Positions 1-10,538 of a DNA stretch of 64,000 nt are shown here, in pieces. The DNA comes from Xiphydria camelus. Its lineage: Eukaryota; Arthropoda; Insecta; Hymenoptera; Xiphydriidae. The DNA is taken from contig OY783191.1 of NCBI GenBank assembly GCA_963678675.1, positions 23,435,368-23,499,367 of the forward strand, read 5' to 3'. The notes below the pieces were generated by a model that did no database searches, was not told the DNA's origin, and worked only from the letters and a program-made list of their open reading frames with translations. Each line of letters begins with the position of its first letter. Within the stretch, counting starts at the first letter, position 1. Position numbers and translations under genes: made by a program.

Positions 1-521
1 CGTTCTGAACGGAAAATTATTTACAGGTAGCTTTGAATTGAAAGGAAAGGGGGGGGGCAATGTATTAGCAATTTTATTAATTCCTCTCTCTATAATGTTG
101 ATAAATAAATAAAGAAAAAAAGAAAGAAAGAAAAGTATACACATTTTTGTGAATGAATAAAATATAGATAAATAAAATTAAAATTTAATTTTCTTCATTG
201 AAAAAGGAATTATTATAGCGGGAAAGGGAAGGAGTGAGGAATATGATGTTCCTATTTTCTCAACTCATTTCCCTCTCTTTCAACGAAAAGAATATAATAA
301 AAATCTGACAAAATTTACTATCATTTTCATAAATTAAGTTATTTAATACATTTAGTGGTTTTCAAATAATAATTAATTAATAGGGAACTTGCCTGTGTCA
401 GATTTAAAAATACTTTTGGTATTTATCTACTCTTTAAACCTTCACAATAGGTATTTGTAAAAAAGAAAATGATCAGTTATCTTGTTTAAATATTTTGTGA
501 TAGTTTGTGTTTAATTAAAGT
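1..521. other. AT-rich stretch, no gene seen
   Basis: No reading frame with recognisable content. It holds a purine-rich run near 105-135 and short homopolymers. No inverted repeat or duplicated segment was seen. Confidence 0.5.
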
Positions 522-730
522 TTGACATGTGGCGACCCGTCATGCTTTGGCGGCCTGACGCCAGATGGCGCCGACCCTCTCGGCCCTCGGCTCGCGGCTC
601 CTGGCCCCCGGTTGTCGGCTCTCGGTAGTAAAACGGCGGTAAATTACTATATAAGAGGACCACACATGGCGTCTAAGGCAGGAGCCGGCCTAGCCTTACT
701 GTCGAGTCCATAAGCCGATTCCGGGTCGAA
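522..730 (+). promoter_or_regulatory. GC-rich island with TATA-like box, possible LTR remnant
   Basis: The GC content stands out sharply from the flanks. A TATATAAG sequence lies at 648-655. TGGCGACCC at 530-538 resembles the tRNA-Arg-type primer site of some Gypsy retrotransposons, but I found no matching LTR copy and no pol sequence. The 63-codon reading frame through the island shows no known domain. It could be a promoter or LTR fragment of an element that is otherwise absent. Confidence 0.25.
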
Positions 731-845
731 ATGGCGAACGTAATTTTCGTTCGCCACAGACAATTTTTGAACACGATTTTTCTACACGTGACGTTCATGA
801 CACTAAGTGTGTTAAGTACGAATTAAATAACTGCATATTTATTTA

Positions 846-988
846 CCGTGTGTCCCATAAGAAGTGCAATAAGCGATATTTACCTTCGGAAGTATTTACC
901 GACGATGCACATGTAAAAGACTCATGCACCGTCGGCAAATACTGCCGAAGGTAAATGTCGCTTGTTGCGTTTCTTATGGGACATACGG
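846..988. mobile_element. 143-bp palindromic MITE with TA target duplication
   Basis: Near-perfect inverted arms run from CCGTGTGTCCCATAAG at the left to its complement at the right, flanked by TA at 844-845 and 989-990. The arms continue through ACCTTCGG and ATTTACCG motifs to a short loop near 911-925. The terminal CCGYRTGTCC motif is shared with the larger element at 35778-36592. It has no coding capacity. TA duplication and size fit a Tc1/mariner-type MITE; the superfamily is inferred. Confidence 0.7.
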
Positions 989-990
989 TA

Positions 991-1342
991 TACGCAGGAG
1001 GAAGGGGAAAAGGGTGGGGGAAACAAAATTCAGAAGGTCTTCTTAGGACTAACCTTCCTGGTTGGTACCTACGATAGGATAATAACGGCTTTCCCAGGTC
1101 TATTGTGAAAAGTCCGTGTTAGACCTGCCTGCATCTGATATTCACCGTAACTAGGCTATGAAAGGACAAGCAAGGTTTACTTTCTACATTTCCCTAAGAC
1201 CTAGTTCATTCCTTTTAGACCTGCAAACGTTCATTCTTAGCAGGGCTTACCAGTTCAAAATATTCGACCCGGGTGATCACGAACAGGTTTAAATTAGAAT
1301 TTGAGTATACTTCCAACTCTAATTTCGACCTGCCGGACCTCA
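991..1342. other. Unassigned spacer
   Basis: No coding frame, inverted repeat or paralogous copy recognised. Confidence 0.4.
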
Positions 1343-1506
1343 GACAAGTAGAATGGAAGGCGCGTTTTTTTAAGATATGTTACTACAACCACATGTACCT
1401 ACTACCCTAATCCATGTTTACCCTACTGGCCTAATCCATATTTTCGATATTAACCAAAGTTTCTGAACAGTAACCGATTCACGTCTTTCGCAGTTGCCGG
1501 CGTGCT

Positions 1507-3405
1507 TTATGTTTCCTCTTCTTCGTCCTCGTCTTCTTCAGGTTCCTCAAGTAGTTTTGTCTTCATCATCATACGCTTCAGCTGTATCTAATTGCAAAAT
1601 CTCTTCAGGCTCATGGCCACTGAAGTTTTCAATGTCTTGCAATTCTGAGGAAGGATTCAGGCATGCCTGTCCGTGACACTAACCACAAACTGTATAGCAT
1701 GGTAGTCCTACTTTTCTACATCCACACTGCGCACCACATCCTTTTTTACAATTGCAGAAGATTGTGTTTAATAGTTCGTCTGGGGCAGGTGGCAATAGTG
1801 TTGTTTTCGGCTCTAGCATCTCGGTTTTTAAATCCCAACCCCCCATTCTTCGGGTTGTAGATTTTTTCCTAGCCAAATTTGTATTTGGTAGTAGACCCGG
1901 TAGATATGCTGTTAAGCTGCTTCACTGATAGGTGGAAGAGATGACAAATTAACTAGTTTATTAAATCGTGTTGATTTGATGAAATGGGTATACCTAAAGT
2001 TGTCAATGTTTACTTCTTCGTTTGGAGCACTATACATGGCTAATAGAAAACGCTTTCCGTTTTCAAATAATGTATCTGGCGGGCAGTTTTCATCTTGAAA
2101 TATTTGAGACGAGCGATTCAAATTGGGATGTTTCTCAAACATTTTCATAATCTGAAGTTTTCCTTTATTGAATAGTGCAGAGGTAGTGTCGCATTCAGTG
2201 AAGGCATGCAAAAACAAAATATGTTCTTTGCAAAGAGGATATTTGTCGAAACTTTTAGATGAATAAATTCGTGTTGATGTAGTAACCTTGCCAATTTTCT
2301 TTACGAAAACTTGTCGCTGATGTGACTGAGTTCGTCCTATTAAGAGGGGGGGTAGGGTCTAATGCGGGTAGGGTCTAATGAATTTTTTTTAGAGCTATTG
2401 TTGAAGCAGATATATTCTAATGTTTCGCATATTACAAAGCATCATTCGAACATGTTGTAATTTTTTTGTAGAAAAATATTAAGAAATAAGCTGGTGATGA
2501 AGCATTTTCGAGGACGCCTTTTAGAAAAGATGATTTGCGGTGGACACTATATTTCCGTGTAGAACTATCTCAAATCAAAAAATCAAAGCAATTTAGTTAA
2601 AACAGATGTTTTTCTAGACCTCTACGTTTTTCTTTAATTTTTTTTCCGTTTTTAAATTTTTGGTGGTTGTTTGAAGTAAAAATTGCGATTTTTCACGAAA
2701 AAATCCGTCATTTTGTTGCTGTAAAACCACCTTAATGCAACAAAAAAAGAAAAAGAAAAACGTAGGGGTATGGTATTTTATATGTAGAAAGTGTGTACAA
2801 AATTGGAAAAGAATCGGTGCAGTAGTTTTTAAATGACGATGTCCACGGACTTTTAAAACTTGGTTTCTCTCTCTCGAGAAACAAGCGTTTAAAGCGCCGA
2901 GTTCTTACCGCTCTGCAGTATTAGAGGAACGGAGACTTAAAGATCTATGACTGAGAGTTCTGCTCCGATTGACTTGAAATTTGGAAACAACATTCTTTAA
3001 ATGTTTTACTATAAGAAAAGGCAATTTAAAAAATTGATTTTTAGCCGCCCCCCCCCCCCCCCCCCCCCCCCAAAGAACAAGCAAATCAATGTCTTCTCTA
3101 ATGATGTGACGGCGGTTCTTTCTCTTTCCCATACTTCGATGGCTGTTTCGATGATTAGGACATCCGCATCATCATTGGCTTATATTGTAGCGATGTTAGC
3201 AGCTTGTAGTTGTTCAATAAGCATTTCAATAAAAATGTTTTTGTTGCATCGGTTTGATAAGAACTTTTCTTGGCTGATTGGCACATTCATTGTTGCATCA
3301 AAGCGAACTTCATAAGATGTAGAAAGTGCAGTAGTTCGTCTTAATTGCTCCATTGCTTTTATATTTTTAGAATTGTCTAACTAACCGTCAAATATAACAA
3401 TTATG
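1507..3405 (-). pseudogene. FEN1/XPG-like nuclease family protein, broken copy 1
   Basis: Read on the minus strand, the piece at 3072-3405 begins near a VIFDG motif and passes an ANDDADVLI stretch (after an in-frame stop) and REDIDLLVL, which match the acidic motifs of FEN1/XPG nucleases. A foreign insertion (2344-3071) interrupts it. The frame resumes with LHAFTECDTTSAL (normally GCDTTS, so the Gly is changed to Glu) and continues to a Cys-rich C-terminus (CNCKKGCGAQCGCRK, about 1700-1755) and an acidic tail ending at 1507. A stop codon sits directly after the Cys-rich CYTVCG motif, and more stops and shifts lie in the tail. The N-terminus with the first catalytic Asp is missing. It is clearly inactive; family membership rests on motif order and on the copy at 61104-62443. 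Confidence 0.7.
2344..3071. mobile_element. Insertion with G-run and C-run ends inside nuclease gene
   Basis: The nuclease frame is contiguous in the copy near 61915, but here about 728 bp lies between the codons for the GRTQ motif and those for EDIDLL. The insert starts with a G-rich run and ends with 24 consecutive C (3048-3071). The inner sequence resembles the non-coding stretch near 16700-16860, so a repeated non-coding element is likely. No clear target duplication was identified. Confidence 0.6.
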
Positions 3406-3414
3406 TTAGAACTT

Positions 3415-3552
3415 AGATTGAAGACTTCAGTGGCCCTGAGCCTGAAGAGATTTTGCAATTAGATACAGCGGAAGCGTGTGATGATGAAAACAATATTGTG
3501 GTAGAACTACTTGAGGAACCTGAAGAAGACGAGGACGAAGAAGAGGAAACAT
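3415..3552 (+). pseudogene. Inverted second copy of the nuclease acidic tail
   Basis: This plus-strand frame reads an acidic tail (DEDEEEET before the stop) that corresponds to the minus-strand tail at 1507-1655. It lies in the right inverted arm of copy 1 and lacks any upstream coding part, so it is a by-product of the arm duplication. Confidence 0.6.
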
Positions 3553-3790
3553 AAAGCACGCTGGCAATTGCGAAAGACGTGAATCGGTTACTGTTCAGAA
3601 ACCATGTATAAAAAACGCGCCTTGCATTCTACTTCAAAAGTCGTGCGGAAAAGGATGCATTTTTTTTAAAATTATTTATTATATTCTTTTTTATAAATGA
3701 ACAAACTTTTAACTGAAATAATAATAGGAATTCAATTTTTTAGTATAACTACTAAAAAAAGTGCATTTATAGTTATAGTTAAGCAGTATA

Positions 3791-4025
3791 CTGCCCAACT
3801 ATGGAGAAAGGCAGTAATTGCTAACTGACAAATTTGTGGAAAATCAACTTTAACTTCGATGCCTTTTGCCGAAGGGTTTCCAAGACAGGTTACTAATAAA
3901 ATCTACCTTTAACACTACGAAAGGGTACAAAATTTGGGTACAAAGTAATTCAAGATATTCAATGGTACCAAGAAACGCACTTCGATTTGTTTTGCTAGTT
4001 ACTGCCTTTCTCCATAGTTGGGCAG
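3791..4025. mobile_element. 235-bp MITE with TA target duplication
   Basis: Terminal inverted repeats of about 27 bp begin CTGCCCAACTATGGAGAAAG and are flanked by TA at 3789-3790 and 4026-4027. It has no coding capacity. Confidence 0.7.
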
Positions 4026-4044
4026 TATATACAGTATTACCTAT

Positions 4045-4345
4045 TCAAAAATGCGCGCTCTCGCTTCTTCACGCTATATCTCGAAAACGGTTGATCGTTC
4101 AAAAAAATATGTAGAATTAAACTTGTAGAGAATACTGTTTTACGTAAATTTTGTTAAAACTTCTTAAGACATCAGACTAATCGGAAGCGAGATTTTCGCA
4201 AAAAACTGATTTTCATGACCTTTGACCTTTGATATCTCGAGACGCACAAGGGTGAGCATATGAGACTTTTTGGTACTTCATTAGAACATCAAAACGAAGA
4301 TCTCTGCAAAAATCCAGCTTGCTTTCTCTCATTCCGCAGAGGAAG
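4045..4345. repeat. Diverged terminal segment of the FEN1-like element
   Basis: It follows the same order of motifs as 62885-63178: a 'CTCGAAAACGGTT' block, a 'TGACCTTTGA' block and a final 'CTCTCATTCCG' block, but with many substitutions. It suggests an older relative of the arm found at 60428-63178. Confidence 0.4.
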
Positions 4346-4379
4346 TCTTATTTCCCTGGACTAGTGTACTGGTGGTATC

Positions 4380-4730
4380 ATATAAGAGTGTATGAATTTA
4401 TTTAAAATCATAAGTGCATAAACATCGAGTATAATTCTGTCTGAATTTTTTATTTTGAAGGAAAAAAACGCGGAAAGTTCTTTTGTATTAAAATTTGTTT
4501 ATAAGTTTTTTTAGTCGAATTTTTTAGTAACTTGATTTACAATAATTTTCCTTTCAAATGATGCCTTTTACTTTTTATATATAAATCTTCAACATGGCAA
4601 TCTTAATTGATTTCAAATCTTTTTTGGGGAATATTTTACGTATCAATTTTTGTTGGCACTGAATGAACATGCCGCCTTTTTTTTACAGAGAATCTGTTTT
4701 TGTGGGGGGATTTCACTACTTTTTAGAATT
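4380..4730. repeat. One arm of the 0.7-kb fold-back family
   Basis: This matches the centre and right arm of the complete fold-back at 56612-57306 and the one at 63296-64000. Only one arm is present here; the other side is replaced by the segment ending near 4345. Confidence 0.6.
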
Positions 4731-4796
4731 TATTCATGAGGAGAATACGTACATGTAGAATAGCTTTTTATTACCACAAAATTAAAGTCTCTTTCA

Positions 4797-5110
4797 CTAC
4801 TTGGGTATGACCCGTTTTTACCATCTCCATTTCCTCTTTCGTCATATTATACTACGAGCCAATTAATTATTATTCTCGTGATATTTTGAAAGGGATTTAT
4901 AAACTAGAGCCCTTACATTTTTCACTTTGCCTTAGTATTTTGGAGAAATAAAACATACCGCTTTTTCGAATTTACAGGCCATCGGATTTTTCTTATATTT
5001 TGGTCGTCTACAGAAATCCATGTAGACATTTTACCTTTAACTCTCTAAGTATACTCTTCCAATGACTGTGACGAATTGTTTCATCACATGTAAAGATACC
5101 TGTCAATTCG
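4797..5110. repeat. Repeat unit E, copy 1 (contains an empty site)
   Basis: Direct copy of 5766-6038 plus 7437-7485 and inverted copy of 56120-56510. Shared landmarks are CATCTCCATTTCCTCTTTCG, the CTTTGCCTTAG block, and GACGAATTGTTTCATCACAT. It lacks the insertions seen in the other copies, so the TAAGTATACT stretch near 5047 is the empty site for both the element at 6039-7436 and the MITE at 56172-56299. Confidence 0.65.
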
Positions 5111-5160
5111 GGAGATAGAAGCATTTAACCTCGAAATCGTTAATTTGTAAATTATGATCT

Positions 5161-5263
5161 ATCGAATGTATTAATCCCTATATTATCGACTTCTATCGAG
5201 TGTATTAATCCCTATATTATCGACTTCTATCGAATGGTATTAATCCTTATATTATCGATTTCT
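5161..5263. repeat. Tandem repeat, 34-bp unit, three copies
   Basis: Units at 5161-5194, 5195-5228 and 5229-5263 each start with ATCGA and contain TATTAATCC and TATATTATCGA. Units one and two differ by one base. Confidence 0.8.
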
Positions 5264-5280
5264 GCCCTACATAGCTTTAT

Positions 5281-5772
5281 CCAAGTAGCAAAAGATATTT
5301 ATCAGACATCCACAAGATGTCTATATGTATGCCTAATTAATGACATCTATATTTGGTATAAATGTGGTTGAAATCTAGATATAGACAGCGCGTAGATGTC
5401 TGACAGATATCCTAAGTTAACAAGAATAGATATTCTATAGTAAATATAATGATTGTTTAAAATTAAAAGTTAATACTATTAAATAAACTTAATTATAAAG
5501 CTCTATATTAGTCTTCTCGGCCTTTAATAAAAACAGAGAACGAGAAAACCCTCTAGAGCCTTGTAATTCATTTTTAAAAATATTATTAATGTTATATTTT
5601 ATGAAATTATTATATTTACCACAGAATATCGATTCTTGTCAACTTAGGATATCTGTCAGACATCTATGCGCTGTCTATATCTAGATTTCAACCATGTTTA
5701 TACCACATATAGATGTCATTTTCTAGGCATATAGACATCTTGTATATGTCTGACAGATATCTTTTGCTACTT
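5281..5772. mobile_element. MITE with about 150-bp inverted repeats
   Basis: The ends read CCAAGTAGCAAAAGATAT and its complement. Arms run through ATCTAGATATAGACAG and GACAGATATCCTAAGTT to an AT-rich centre near 5450-5630. It has no coding frame and no certain target duplication. Confidence 0.6.
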
Positions 5773-6038
5773 GGGTATGGCTCGTTTTCACCATCTCCAT
5801 TTCCTCTTTCGTATTATACTACGAGCCAGTTAATTATAATCACGTTACTTTTGATTTATTCTCGTTATATTTTCAAAGGGATTTATAGACTAGAGAGCCC
5901 TTATATTTTTCACTTTGCCTTAGAGTATGGAGAAATAAAACATACCGCTTTCGAATTTACAGGCCATCGGATTTTTCTTATATTTTCGTCGTCTACAGAA
6001 ATTCACACATGTACACATTTTACCTTTAACTCTAAGTA
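5766..6038. repeat. Repeat unit E, copy 2, left part
   Basis: Direct copy of 4797-5047, interrupted after TAAGTA by the element at 6039-7436; the matching right part resumes at 7437. Confidence 0.6.
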
Positions 6039-7436
6039 CAGTATGTCCGATGGCATATACTCCAACTTTTGAATTTCCCTGATATTTGGCCGGAAGTAGT
6101 TGGGTCGGTCCTCTAGTCATTCATAGTTATAATTAGTTTTACGAGCCGAGCGAAAAGTGTCAAACGTCTGATCTCCCAGTAGCTGTCAATTTGGGAGATC
6201 GAAGCATCTAACCTAGAAATCGTTAATTTATAAATAATAATGTGCCAACAGCGTGCTCCGTTTAGCACGTATACTTGTACGTGTATTCCCGTCGGAGGGA
6301 TAGTATTACTACAGGACGAGTAGGTTACAAGATTTTCATGAAGTCTTTGACGGTCTTCTTGTGTGTCCCCTTTCATAAGGTGCAAATAGAGAGAATGTAA
6401 CTCCTGTCGTATATCCCGAAGAAAATGAGTCGATGGAGATCAGGCAATGTCGAACTTATCACCGAGCGCCTATCACTCACGGTACTTTCATTGCAATATG
6501 CGCTTTTCGTTTCAACTATTACTACTTTAAATAAATTTCACTTCTTTCACAAAGTATTTACCTTGTATGAATTGTTTTTCGTAGGAGGAATCGGTCAATG
6601 ATTGTGGTTAATTGTAGACAAATTATTCCTGCGATGATGTTCCAGTTGCAGCTTACATCGTCCGATTTTTAATATATACTTTATCTCTTTTGGAACACCC
6701 ATCACCCGAGCATAATCACGATTACGTTAACGTTAATCGCAGAATAGACCGCGAACTCGGGCACATTATCGGAGTAGTAGTTCGGCAAACCGAACTGCCT
6801 TTCAGTTTTAATAGACGAACTTGTCTACGGCGAGCTGCTATTACCGATCGCTGCCTCCTACCAAGAACAGTTCATAAAAGATTATTAGCTTGAAAGAAGT
6901 TAGTTATTTAACGCTGGAATGAAACAAGAAGCGCGTATTGCAATTCATGTACCGTGGGTAATAGGCGTTCGGTGACAAGCCTGACATTCTCCGATGTCCA
7001 TCGAGTAATCATTTTACTGACAGGACACGAGCTAGATCCTCTTCGGTTGCACTTGTATGAGATTCCATGTTAGAATAGCGTGAATCTTGATGAAAATCTT
7101 CTAACCTACTCGTTCTGTAGTAATACTTAATAATATATCTGGAAGATGAAGCAACAGTTATTGGCAAACGGACACCGATTTTTAAACACTTAAGGAATCT
7201 CACCGAAGAAACCCGAATGATTATTTCGTATCACTTCTACGCATTATTATTTATAAATTACCGATTTCGAGGTTAGACGCTTCGATCTCCCGAATTGACA
7301 GCTACTGGGAGATCAGACGTTTGACACTTCTCGTTCGGCTCGTAAGACCGCAGCGCACTCTCCCGAAACCAATTCTATTCAGCAAAATGTCAGGGAAATT
7401 CAAAAGTTGGAGTTTGCCATCGGACATCCTACTGCT
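6039..7436. mobile_element. 1.4-kb fold-back element with TA target duplication
   Basis: The ends read CAGTATGTCCGATGGC at the left and the complement of AGCAGTAGGATGTCCGATGG at the right, between TA at 6037-6038 and 7437-7438. Inverted similarity continues inward through most of 6039-6620 and 6890-7436 (for example GACGAGTAGGTTA and GCCTATCACTCACGGTA). The middle, 6620-6890, is unique and has no recognisable protein. The paralogous empty site near 5047 supports the ends. It is non-autonomous as seen. Confidence 0.7.
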
Positions 7437-8570
7437 TACTTTTCCAATAACCGTGACGAATTGTTTCATCACATGTAAAGATACCACTTATGACAGTATA
7501 TATGTATGTTGTTACATATATTAACTCGAGACGTTGGAATAGTTTTAAGAAATCCTTTTGCATGCACCGCTGAAATTTCGCCCTTACTCGTAAATAAATC
7601 TTAAAATAACCACGACTTTTATTGTTTATAGTAGATGGATCAACCAATAAATTTGATTTTTCTTCACTATCAACGATCAAAGTCGTGGCAGAAAAGTAAG
7701 GAATACAATAGAATTGGATTACAATAATGTAGTAACTACTTTATTATTATTTTTCCTTTATCGATATATTTCCTCTTTCGTATTATACTATCAGAAGTTC
7801 CAATTTATATACCAACCTATCAAACGTGAAGTGTACATGTACCTCACTTCTATTTCATCTCCTCTTTGCCTCTGGTGTAACGACGGTCAATGTGGAATCG
7901 AATGTACTACTGGTTCTTCGAATAACAAGTGGACGATCCCTCGTTCGAAAGAAACCCCCTCGGGGTCGCATTCGATTTGCAGTCCTTCTGGATAGAATTG
8001 GATACCAGTACGTTTATTTCTGTAACAAATTATAAATAACACAATTATATTCAGTATTTCACTATTTAAAATATACCCAACTTACTCTACGTAGAAATTA
8101 AGAAACTATATTAATCTGAGTTAACTAATTCTATAGATAATAATGACAGAATTATTAAGTGATATATTTCCTCTTTCGTATTATACTATCACACAAGTTT
8201 AAATTTATATACCGACCTGTTAAAAGTGAAGTGTACATGTACCTCACTTCTATTTCATCTCTTCTTCGCCTCTGATGTAACGATGGAAATTACAAAATAT
8301 CCATTTAAAGTGGCACACGTCCATGCACTCGAGACAGCAGATCCAGCTCGCCAAATGAAGTAATGCAACTGGTTCTTGGAACAACAAGTGGATAATCCTT
8401 CGTTCGAAAGAAACCCTCTCGGGTTCGCATACGATCTGTAACAAATTGTAAATTACATAATCATATGCAGCATTTCACTATTTAAAATATACCGAACTTA
8501 CTCGAGCGTAGAAATTAAAAAACTATATCTGAGTTAATCAATTCTGTTCTAATAATGACATAATTATTAA
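7437..8570. repeat. Composite repeat with transposase fragments
   Basis: It contains pieces shared with 10539-11240, 26300-26780, 51400-52400 and 55200-56120: a GTCGTGGCAGAAAA block, a TCTTCGCCTCTGGTGTAACG block, and short plus-strand fragments (about 7905-7985 and 8290-8420) whose sense resembles the CNWFLEQQVD motif of the transposase fragment at 27048. The Copia element starts at its right edge. Confidence 0.55.
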
Positions 8571-10034
8571 AAATGACGTTCGTGCCAAAGCCTGTATGTA
8601 TCTTTTGACGTGTTTTTACTTTCACTTGTTTGATTACATACGTGCTTAATTAAATTAAATATGATACTTGACAGTTTATTTCTCGTCTTACCAGACTCAT
8701 GACCATGGTCATCCATTTTGTCTTCCTTCGTTACTATGACATCTCCAGTGTGCTTAAAGGTAGTGTCCATCCCTGCATCCTGCATCTGTGGTACGGATAG
8801 AATGTTGTATGGAACGTCCGGTGTGTACAGTACTTCCTTCAGTTCCGCTAGGACTCCCATGTTGGTGATTATTTTTATTGTTCCCATTTTCTACGCTTTC
8901 ACAGTGACTTCCTTCTTAGCAATGGACACATACACTGGTTCACTCAGGTTTATCACTGTTGTAGAAATGTCAAATTTATTTACCAAGTGATCAGTGGCTC
9001 CAGAATCCACCAAAAATACCACTTTATTTGGATCATCTTGATCAGTATTTAAAACTTGTAATGAACCAACATGACTGACAAATGCCAAATGCTCACTGTC
9101 TCGAAGTTGAATGGTTTGAATTGTTCTTTGGCGATCTTCGGTATTTGAATTTTGTCCTGAATTTTTTTATAAAAACAATGTTGTGAATCATGGTTTCATC
9201 TGCCACAATATTCACATTTCTTGAAGTTTCATTTGTTGTATTGTCCTCGACTTTGGTTTGAATGTTTGAACGGAGTGTTTGTAGATTTATTGAATTGACC
9301 ATATCCATGTTGTTGAGCTTGTTCATATGGTTGACCATACTTTGGTTTGAATTTCTGATTATTTTTCCATTTTCCTTTGCTGTTATTATTCTTCTTCGAT
9401 TTATTCTGCTGCGATTTCTGTGTAACCTCTACGTGCAGGACTTTGCTGTTTGAGTCGCTTCCTTCATTTTTTAATTTTAGTTCGTAGTCCAGAAGCTGTT
9501 CTTCCACAAATTCAAGAGTCATTGCCTGTGTATTCACTGCTTGAATTGCTGTACTGATCGCATCATATGAAGTTGGTAATGACATTAATAGTCTTGCAAT
9601 TTTATTTGCTTCTTTTAATTCTCCACAAGCTGCTTCTAATTCGACCACCATTTCATAAAATATGATAAAATGCTTGGAAAGGGCCATATCACTTTTATAA
9701 ACTTGAGAGCTAACAATTTTTTCTCCATTGTGATCTGTGTTGCCATGCTTGTACGTTCATAAATCGAGTCCATCTTTTTAAATATATCACGAGCACTATT
9801 CTCTTTTGTAGCTAATCTCGCCATAGAATCACTCAGATACTCGATAATTAATGCTTTTGCATATCTATCGCACTTTTTCCAATTATCAGTAATAACAGCG
9901 GGAGGATCATCATCGATAACGTAAAGAACTTCTTCCTTTTCCATCAATGCACACACTCGCAATTTCCATATTGCGTATTTGTCACCAATAAATGGTTTAA
10001 TGTTCCGTTTATTTTTCTTTTCTTCCCCACTCAT
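8567..10034 (-). pseudogene. Copia gag-protease polyprotein, truncated and frameshifted
   Basis: The N-terminal part (10034 to about 9690) is a Copia-type gag with the usual NYAIW-like start (here DKYAIWKLRV). A frameshift near 9690 moves the reading into the second gag part (to about 9230), which is rich in Lys, Asn and Gln. The CX2CX4HX4C zinc knuckle near 9170-9215 can be read, but a TGA lies between its second Cys and the His. The protease active-site motif DSGATDH is near 9000, followed by the pre-integrase stretch LYTPDVPYNILS (near 8815) and YRLWHER. At least one frameshift and one nonsense codon make it non-functional. Confidence 0.85.
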
Positions 10035-10163
10035 CTTGTCACAGTAATTTTATTTGCACCGAAGTGTCCATAGACTTACAATTATTTATTTAAATGGTTT
10101 TTTAATTAAATTAAAAACAACAACACGATGATCAGTCCATTAAAATATAACTTTACACGTTGC

Positions 10164-10177
10164 CTGGGCCCATAACC
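10164..10177 (-). other. Copia primer-binding site, initiator-tRNA internal type
   Basis: Read on the minus strand this is GGTTATGGGCCCAG, directly next to the LTR. It is complementary to the anticodon-arm sequence CTGGGCCCATAACC of initiator methionine tRNA, the half-tRNA priming known for Drosophila copia. Confidence 0.75.
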
Positions 10178-10538
10178 TATTGGATTATGGAATTTTGGCA
10201 AGGAGATTAAAGATAAATTCAACGTTTTGTGTGTGTGTGTGTGTGTGTGTGAGTGGGAATTTTAGATATTATATTTGGAGGCCTTCGCAGCTTCATTGCC
10301 AGAGAGGAACAAGACTCACAGAAAGCAGACTCCTTATCCATTCTATTTCTTCTCGAGGGTTTCATACGTCACTTGTATATATTTTAAGTAAGATAGTGCA
10401 CGCGTGGGTTCTTAGGGAGAGATAAACATATACATCCTCATCTCACCCTCTAAACTTATAACCACTGCTCTATAGCATACATACAGAGTCTTTGTCTTAT
10501 TCAAAATAGTTAAATTAAATTAACTTATTTTGTCAATA
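10178..10538 (-). repeat. Copia 5' LTR, about 361 bp
   Basis: It is bounded by TATTG at one end and CAATA at the other instead of the usual TG...CA, and sits directly against the primer site. A TG dinucleotide run lies inside (10229-10252). No second LTR was found in the window. The outer boundary is inferred from where the flanking repeat resumes (GCAACTAATG, also present near 10740). Confidence 0.6.
10229..10252. repeat. (TG)n microsatellite in the LTR
   Basis: About 11-12 TG units. Confidence 0.95.

Larger units (their letters stand above)
1343..3635. mobile_element. Inverted-arm element carrying FEN1-like nuclease gene, copy 1
   Basis: The arms 1343-1655 and 3415-3635 are inverted copies of each other; the left arm has about 65 extra bases near 1373-1440. 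Each arm contains the acidic 3' end of the nuclease reading frame, pointing outward. The right outer side (4045-4345) resembles, at low identity, the outer arm of the better copy at 60428-63178, so the full element may reach about 4345. The copy is defective: the N-terminal coding part is absent and a 0.7 kb insertion splits the frame. Confidence 0.6.
8567..10538 (-). mobile_element. 5' half of a Ty1/copia-type LTR retrotransposon
   Basis: In minus-strand order there is an LTR (10178-10538), an adjacent primer site (10164-10177), a gag start codon at 10034, a zinc knuckle, an aspartic protease and the start of a GAG-pre-integrase domain. The sequence stops at the RLWHER motif near 8575, where flanking repeat sequence begins. 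Integrase, reverse transcriptase, RNase H and the 3' LTR are absent, so this is a truncated, immobile copy. Confidence 0.85.

Noticed and set aside
5161..5263. Short regularly repeated units, considered as CRISPR-like
   Set aside because: Units are contiguous without unique spacers; a plain tandem repeat in a eukaryotic context.
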